A stretch of DNA of 16,668 bases, taken from NCBI GenBank assembly GCA_041486385.1, contig JBGPLJ010000045.1:1-16668 (forward strand), given 5' to 3'. The notes under the pieces were generated by a model. That model was not told the DNA's origin, did not search any database, and worked only from the letters and a program-made list of their open reading frames with translations. A program made the translations under genes and the position numbers. Of this stretch, positions 14,033 through 16,668 are shown in pieces; position 1 is the first letter of the stretch, and each line of letters starts with the position of its first letter. The stretch comes from JBGPLJ01 sp041486385. GTDB taxonomy: Bacteria > Pseudomonadota > Gammaproteobacteria > Steroidobacterales > Steroidobacteraceae.

Positions 14033-14581
14033 CTACCGCTCCAGCGTGATGAAGCTGTAGGGGTACGCATGCCTATCATCCGCCTTGTAATCTTCGCGCG
14101 CGACTTCGCGCCACAGCCAGGATTCCCAGTGTGGAAATCCTGTATCGCCCTCCACGTCCGCGTGCACGCGCGTGAGATGGATGCGCGAGCAGTAGGGCAG
14201 ACACATGCCGAAGATATCCGCACCGCCGATTACCATGAGTTCGCGCGCGGGGTGTGCGCGCCTGATCGCTTCCACGAGCGTGTGCACGACGATCACGCGC
14301 GGCGCTTCCCAGCTGAGATTTCGCGTCAGAACAATATTGGGACGGTCGACGAGCGGCTTGCCGATCGACTCGTAGGTCCGGCGTCCCATGAGCACCGGTT
14401 TACCGACGGTCAGCGTTTTGAAATGCTTCAGATCCGTGGGTAAGTGCCACGGGAGTCCGCCGTTGCGGCCGATGACATTGTTGGCGGCAATTGCCACGAC
14501 GATGACGAGTTGCAATCCCCCGGATTCCAACACCGGCACCGGCGTCGGGGGTTTTGTGATGGAATCGACGTCGCTTGACAT
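14033..14581 (-). CDS. folA: Dihydrofolate reductase
   Basis: Dihydrofolate reductase reduces dihydrofolate to tetrahydrofolate with NADPH. The family core is complete: VIVVAIAANNVIGRNGGLPW, then HLPTDLKHFK with the catalytic acid Asp50 (matching Asp27 of the E. coli enzyme), VLMGRRTYESIGKPL (cofactor binding), NIVLTRN, and the second glycine motif VIGGADIFG (about 117-125). From the ATG at 14581 the protein has 182 residues, about 22 more than the usual 160. That extra N-terminus (Ser/Pro/Val-rich) is not typical, and the ATG has no clear ribosome site. A TTG at 14515 would give about 160 residues starting directly at the first strand and has a GGGGGA stretch beside it, so the true start is uncertain. 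The gene is divergent from the DUF11 gene and upstream of the peptidase genes on the same strand. Confidence 0.95.
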   Translation of the reverse strand: MSSDVDSITKPPTPVPVLESGGLQLVIVVAIAANNVIGRNGGLPWHLPTDLKHFKTLTVGKPVLMGRRTYESIGKPLVDRPNIVLTRNLSWEAPRVIVVHTLVEAIRRAHPARELMVIGGADIFGMCLPYCSRIHLTRVHADVEGDTGFPHWESWLWREVAREDYKADDRHAYPYSFITLER

Positions 14582-14627
14582 AAGTAGTTGAAATTGTGAC
14601 TGGTTCGGTGCTCTGACGCGAGGGCGG

Positions 14628-14656
14628 CTTATATCCTGCCGGCGCTGTTTCGCCAG
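14628..14656 (-). promoter_or_regulatory. Candidate promoter for folA, back to back with a TATA-like element for the DUF11 gene
   Basis: On the minus strand TATAAG (14633-14628) matches five of six -10 positions, with a weak -35 (CTGGCG, 14656-14651) at 17 bases. Transcription would begin about 40 bases before the ATG at 14581. On the plus strand the same A/T block reads TATATC (14630-14635), a possible -10 for the DUF11 gene but without a recognisable -35. This assignment is tentative. Confidence 0.35.
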
Positions 14657-14726
14657 GTGCAAGCCATTGATGGTGCACGCCTGGAAAGGGACAGCGATCA
14701 CTGACCCCAAAGGTAAGTTCAGTCCC
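14653..14726 (+). other. Potential RNA hairpins in the leader of the DUF11 gene
   Basis: A first imperfect hairpin spans 14653-14684: CCAGG pairs with CCTGG, TGCA with TGCA, and CCA with TGG around a TTGA loop, with small bulges between. Next, ACTGA (14700-14704) can pair with TCAGT (14719-14723), with ACC/GGT inside. GGGAC (14688-14692) can instead pair with GTCCC (14722-14726). The last two pairings share bases and cannot form together fully. The structure ends four bases before the ATG, so it could affect translation. It does not match the c-di-GMP-I riboswitch consensus or another class I know. Pairings were worked out by eye. Confidence 0.35.
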
Positions 14727-14730
14727 TGCA

Positions 14731-16668
14731 ATGAAGCGGCTACTGTCCATCCTCGCCGTCGCGGTGCTTGGTTTGAGCGCCGCGACGGCGTTTTCCCAGG
14801 CCGCGCCGATTGCGCGGTTTGCGCGCTTTGTCGGCCATATGAGCGCGGTCGCCACGGGCGGCGCCCTGCGCGATCAGCCGAACACGGGCAACGCCTGCTC
14901 CCTCGCGAACAACCCCAGCAGCAATCCGCTGAACGGCATTCCCGCGGGTTCGACGGTCGTCGCGGCCTATCTCTATTGGGGTGGGTCGGGCGCGACGGTC
15001 GACGCGAATGTCACGTTGAACGGGGTCGCTGTCGCGGCGTCCCGGACATTCACTGTGGTCTCCGGAGGCGCGACGTCCTTCGGCGCGTTCGCGAATGTCA
15101 CGGCGCAGGTCGCCGGCAACGGCACCTACACGTTTGGCAATCTCACGGTCGACTCGAGCGCGACCTATTGCGGCAACCAGACGGTCTTCGGCGGCTGGTC
15201 GCTCGTGGTCATCTATCAGAACGCCGCGGAACCCCTGCGCGCGATCAACGTCTTCGACGGACTGCAGGCGTTTCAGGGCAGCCAGATCAATCTGGTTCCC
15301 GACGGCTTTCGCATCCGGCCAAGCGGCAACGACGGCAAGATCATTGTCGTTACCTGGGAAGGCGATCCGGGCAATTCGACGCCGCTCAACGGCTTCAGCG
15401 AAGCGCTGCAATTCAATGGGACGACGCTCGATGACGGCATCAATCCGCCGGGGAGCGATCCCGTCGTCCAGCAATTCGATAGCACGATCAACACTCTCGG
15501 TCTGCAGAATACCTACGGCGTTGACGTCGACACGTACGACGTCTCAGCGCTCCTCGCGCCAGGAGCGACAACCGCCACGACCACCTACTCCTCCGGCCAG
15601 GACCGCGTCTTTCTCACTGCCCAAATCGTGAGCGTGACGAGCGATCCGGAAGTCAACCTCGCGATCACGAAGACGCACGCCGGCAGCTTCGTGGTGGGCA
15701 CGAACGGCACCTACACACTGACGGTGAGCAACGCGGCGGGCGTTGAGCCCGAAGACAATTCGGTTACCGTCACCGATACGCTCCCCGCAGGGCTCACGTA
15801 TGTGTCCGGCGCCGGCACGGGCTGGACCTGCTCCAACGCGCTGCAGGTCGTGACCTGCACGCATCCCGCTTCGCTCGCGGCGGGCGCGTCGTTTCCGCCG
15901 ATTACGCTGACCGTTGCGGTGGGCCTCGCGGCCTTCGGCTCGGTCATCAACTCGGCGACGGTCGGCAGCAACAGTTTCGACAACAATCCGGCGAACAATA
16001 CGACGACCGATACGACGACGGTCGTCGGCCCCAATCTTTCGACCTCGACGAAGACCGTGGCAGACCTGAATGGCGGCGACGCGAATCCCGGCGACACGCT
16101 GCGCTACACGGTGACCTTGACCGAATCCGGGGGCAACGCGGCGACCGGCGTCAGTGTGACCGATGATGTGCCCGCGAACGTGGCGAGCTACAACGTAGTG
16201 TCGATACCCGCCGGCGCGACGAATACTTCGACCGGTTCCGGCACGGGGGCGAACAACACGGGGCGCGTCAACATCACGAACATCACGGTGCCCGCCAACG
16301 GCAGCGTGACAATTGTGTTCGATGTCATCGTCGCAGCCGTCGCACCCGGAGCAACGATCGACAATACCGCCACGGTCACGAATCCGAACGGCCCTGGCGC
16401 GACCCCGGCGGCGCCGCAGGTCATCGTTTCCGCTTCGCAGATTCCGGGCAGCGGCACGAAACAACTCTATCTCTGGAGCAATCCGAGCCAGCGTCTCTCG
16501 CGCGTGCAGCCAACGGCCCCGCAGGCAAGCGTCGTGATCAATCCTTCGAGTTCGACCGTTTGGACACTGACGCCCGCCCTGCAGAAGGCGACGACACTGC
16601 AGGCCGGAAACTTTGCCGTGCGCCTCTGGATCGATCGCTCGAACCTGAGCGGCAATACAACTCGGAAC
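14731..16668 (+). CDS. Exported DUF11-repeat surface protein (partial, C-terminus beyond right edge)
   Basis: The frame is open from ATG 14731 to the last base (646 residues, no stop), so the gene is cut by the window end. The signal peptide is MKRLLSILAVAVLGLSAATA. Residues about 25-300 form a beta-rich domain with VAAYLYWGGSG (about 77-87), Cys56 and Cys147, and FGGWSLVVIYQN. Two DUF11-type immunoglobulin-like repeats follow: the first at about 306-430, with ITKTHAGSFVVGTNGTYTLT, VTDTLPAGLTYVSG and the WTCS...VTC cysteine pair (367/376); the second at about 433-570, with GDTLRYTVTLTESGGNAATG and VSVTDDVPANV. A further module begins near 572 (GTKQLYLWSNPSQRLSR). Such proteins are usually large, repetitive cell-surface or secreted proteins; a C-terminal sorting or anchor signal would lie outside the window. 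The composition is rich in Thr, Gly, Asn and Ala and poor in Lys, typical of exported repeats. No near-perfect ribosome site is seen. Function is otherwise unknown. Confidence 0.88.
   Translation, partial: MKRLLSILAVAVLGLSAATAFSQAAPIARFARFVGHMSAVATGGALRDQPNTGNACSLANNPSSNPLNGIPAGSTVVAAYLYWGGSGATVDANVTLNGVAVAASRTFTVVSGGATSFGAFANVTAQVAGNGTYTFGNLTVDSSATYCGNQTVFGGWSLVVIYQNAAEPLRAINVFDGLQAFQGSQINLVPDGFRIRPSGNDGKIIVVTWEGDPGNSTPLNGFSEALQFNGTTLDDGINPPGSDPVVQQFDSTINTLGLQNTYGVDVDTYDVSALLAPGATTATTTYSSGQDRVFLTAQIVSVTSDPEVNLAITKTHAGSFVVGTNGTYTLTVSNAAGVEPEDNSVTVTDTLPAGLTYVSGAGTGWTCSNALQVVTCTHPASLAAGASFPPITLTVAVGLAAFGSVINSATVGSNSFDNNPANNTTTDTTTVVGPNLSTSTKTVADLNGGDANPGDTLRYTVTLTESGGNAATGVSVTDDVPANVASYNVVSIPAGATNTSTGSGTGANNTGRVNITNITVPANGSVTIVFDVIVAAVAPGATIDNTATVTNPNGPGATPAAPQVIVSASQIPGSGTKQLYLWSNPSQRLSRVQPTAPQASVVINPSSSTVWTLTPALQKATTLQAGNFAVRLWIDRSNLSGNTTRN

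Noticed and set aside
14636..14730. c-di-GMP-I (GEMM) riboswitch upstream of the surface protein
   Set aside because: The conserved GGCAAACC-like and GGGACGCAAAGCC-like blocks are not present; only generic hairpins are.
1..16668. tRNA/rRNA genes, CRISPR arrays, insertion sequences, prophage or defence genes
   Set aside because: No cloverleaf, regular repeat-spacer pattern, transposase motif or terminal inverted repeat was seen; the window is filled with ordinary protein genes.

Overview
The window is a dense, high-GC stretch of a bacterial chromosome. The codon usage, the kynurenine gene set, the secreted S9 peptidases with an APPP-type mature N-terminus and the DUF11 surface protein suggest a gammaproteobacterium near the Xanthomonadales/Steroidobacteraceae-type groups. 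This placement is an inference from gene content only. No tRNA, rRNA, CRISPR array, insertion sequence or phage gene was seen.

Layout. (1) Positions 1-994, minus strand: two adjacent genes for exported, cysteine-containing paralogous proteins of unknown function; the second is cut by the left edge. (2) 995-1136: a divergent promoter region. (3) 1137-8058, plus strand: a tightly packed seven-gene operon for kynurenine catabolism. Its order is 2-aminomuconate semialdehyde dehydrogenase, 2-aminomuconate deaminase, 3-hydroxyanthranilate 3,4-dioxygenase, ACMS decarboxylase, a cyclase-family protein (probable kynurenine formamidase), kynureninase and kynurenine 3-monooxygenase. (4) 8068-13990, minus strand, convergent with the operon: three tandem exported S9 (prolyl oligopeptidase) family peptidases with overlapping stop and start codons. 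(5) 14033-14581, minus strand: dihydrofolate reductase, 42 bases upstream of the peptidase genes and possibly co-transcribed with them. (6) 14582-14730: a divergent intergenic region with a shared TATA-like element and potential RNA hairpins. (7) 14731 to the right edge, plus strand: an exported DUF11-repeat surface protein, cut by the window end.

How the genes work together. The operon encodes every step from N-formylkynurenine to 4-oxalocrotonate: formamidase, KMO, kynureninase, HAO, ACMSD, AMS dehydrogenase and aminomuconate deaminase. ACMSD and the semialdehyde dehydrogenase divert the unstable dioxygenase product away from quinolinate, so the operon looks catabolic rather than made for NAD synthesis. 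Tryptophan 2,3-dioxygenase and a dedicated regulator are not in the window. The genes sit in blocks that run roughly opposite to the pathway, with enzymes for late steps first. The three S9 peptidases are probably periplasmic or secreted and process oligopeptides; any tie to tryptophan supply is speculation.

The points most worth a second look are the atypical metal motif of the presumed kynurenine formamidase, the uncharacterised pair of secreted Cys proteins sharing a divergent promoter region with the operon, the translationally coupled triple peptidase operon, and the structured leader of the DUF11 gene.
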